Assembly (NCBI GenBank): GCA_021783695.1 | Contig: JAJXTO010000005.1 | Location: 1-64,000 of the forward strand | Origin: Pseudomonadota bacterium | GTDB lineage: Bacteria > Pseudomonadota > Gammaproteobacteria > Burkholderiales > Burkholderiaceae_C | DNA: 64,000 nt | Direction: 5' to 3' | In this document: positions 63,119 to 64,000 of the stretch, one piece after another | How positions within the stretch are numbered: the stretch's first letter is position 1 | How the letters are laid out: each line of letters starts with the position of its first letter | The notes under the pieces: generated by a model | Told to the model about the DNA's origin: nothing | The model's database searches: none | What the model saw: only the letters and a program-made list of their open reading frames with translations | Translations under genes and position numbers: made by a program

Positions 63119-63460
63119 ATGTCTCAGCGTTCTGCCACGCCCCTTGGAAGCCCTGGCCTTGAGCGGGCGCTCACCCGCTGGCTGATTCCGGCGTATTTCA
63201 TCGGCGTTGGCCTGCCGTGGGTCATCGGCGCCTGGCTCAAAACCCGTTATCAGCCCGGCCTGGTGCAGGGCGACCCGCAGCCCTCGCGCGACCTCATCGA
63301 CATTTTTTGCATCGGCGTCAGCCTGTTCGACGCCACCCTGGTCTTCACCGTGGGCATTGGCTGCCTCGTGGTGTCCATCATGAAAGGCCCGGTGCACAGG
63401 GGCGATGTCTCCCACGCCACGCAACAGGTGCGCGAGCCAGGCGAGCGGGAGCGGTTTTGA
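63119..63460 (+). CDS. hypothetical membrane protein
   Basis: 113-aa ORF with two hydrophobic segments, between dksA-like and mobA. Confidence 0.6.
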   Translation: MSQRSATPLGSPGLERALTRWLIPAYFIGVGLPWVIGAWLKTRYQPGLVQGDPQPSRDLIDIFCIGVSLFDATLVFTVGIGCLVVSIMKGPVHRGDVSHATQQVREPGERERF

Positions 63461-63461
63461 A

Positions 63462-64000
63462 ATGCTGCACGCCATTGTCAAAGGCGACATCACCGGGCTG
63501 ATCCTTGCTGGCGGGCGTGGCAGCCGCATGGGCGGGGCCGACAAGGGTTTGCAGCTCTGGCGCGGTCTGCCGTTGGCGCAGCAGGTGCTGCAGCGGCTGG
63601 GGCCCCAGGTTGGCCCGGTGCTGCTGAATGCCAACCGTCACCTGGAAACCTATCGCGCCTGGGGGCTGCCGGTGCTGACTGACCGTCTGCCGCTCGATTT
63701 TTCCGGGCCGCTGGCCGGTTTTCTCGCCGGGCTGGATGTCTGCGCCACGCCGTATCTGCTCACCGCGCCCTGCGATTCACCGCTGCTCCCCCCCGATCTG
63801 GCGGCGCGGCTCGGCGCCGGGCTGCTGGCCGCGCAAGCGCGCATCGCGCTGCCACGTGCGGGAGATCGGCTGCAGCCGGTGTTCTGCCTGATGGAGGCCG
63901 GCCTGCGCGACGATCTGCGCGCCTTTCTCCAATCAGGCGGCAGCAAGATCGACGTGTGGACGGCGCGGCACCGCATGGCCATTGTGGATTTCGACGATGC
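63462..64000 (+). CDS. mobA: molybdenum cofactor guanylyltransferase, partial at window end
   Basis: ITGLILAGGRGSRMGGADKGLQLWRG ... LTAPCDSPLLPPDL; not in ORF track because the frame is open at 64000. Confidence 0.93.
   Translation, partial: MLHAIVKGDITGLILAGGRGSRMGGADKGLQLWRGLPLAQQVLQRLGPQVGPVLLNANRHLETYRAWGLPVLTDRLPLDFSGPLAGFLAGLDVCATPYLLTAPCDSPLLPPDLAARLGAGLLAAQARIALPRAGDRLQPVFCLMEAGLRDDLRAFLQSGGSKIDVWTARHRMAIVDFDD

Overview
This 64 kb window is a dense, high-GC chromosomal segment of a betaproteobacterium. Gene content and style suggest Burkholderiales, possibly Thiomonas-like; that assignment is inference only, with no database search. Most of it is ordinary housekeeping: queG, tsaE, amidase, rraA, galU, hemCDXY, ppc, cysM, uvrB, aromatic aminotransferase, PHA depolymerase, queF, recR, ybaB, dnaX, orn, rsgA, argF, argD, rpsT, murJ, dksA-like and mobA. 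Accessory blocks are: an arsenic operon with two unrelated arsenate reductases and two VOC genes (7.4-11.2 kb); a divergent MerR/CDF metal unit; a DMT transporter with a very His-rich tail; an RND efflux / two-component / PepSY locus (27.6-36.6 kb); an ABC exporter block; and a large P-type ATPase (CtpE-like) fused in frame to a complete PAP2 phosphatase domain. A short sugar-dehydrogenase C-terminal remnant lies directly upstream of that fusion. I regard the ATPase-PAP2 fusion and its remnant neighbour as the most unusual locus. Other notable signals are a PAS-GGDEF gene broken by an internal out-of-frame deletion, a dispersed repeat that supplies the C-termini of two unrelated proteins, an MBL protein with a degenerate metal motif, and a tandemly duplicated DoxX-like membrane protein. 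No CRISPR array, IS element or rRNA was seen.
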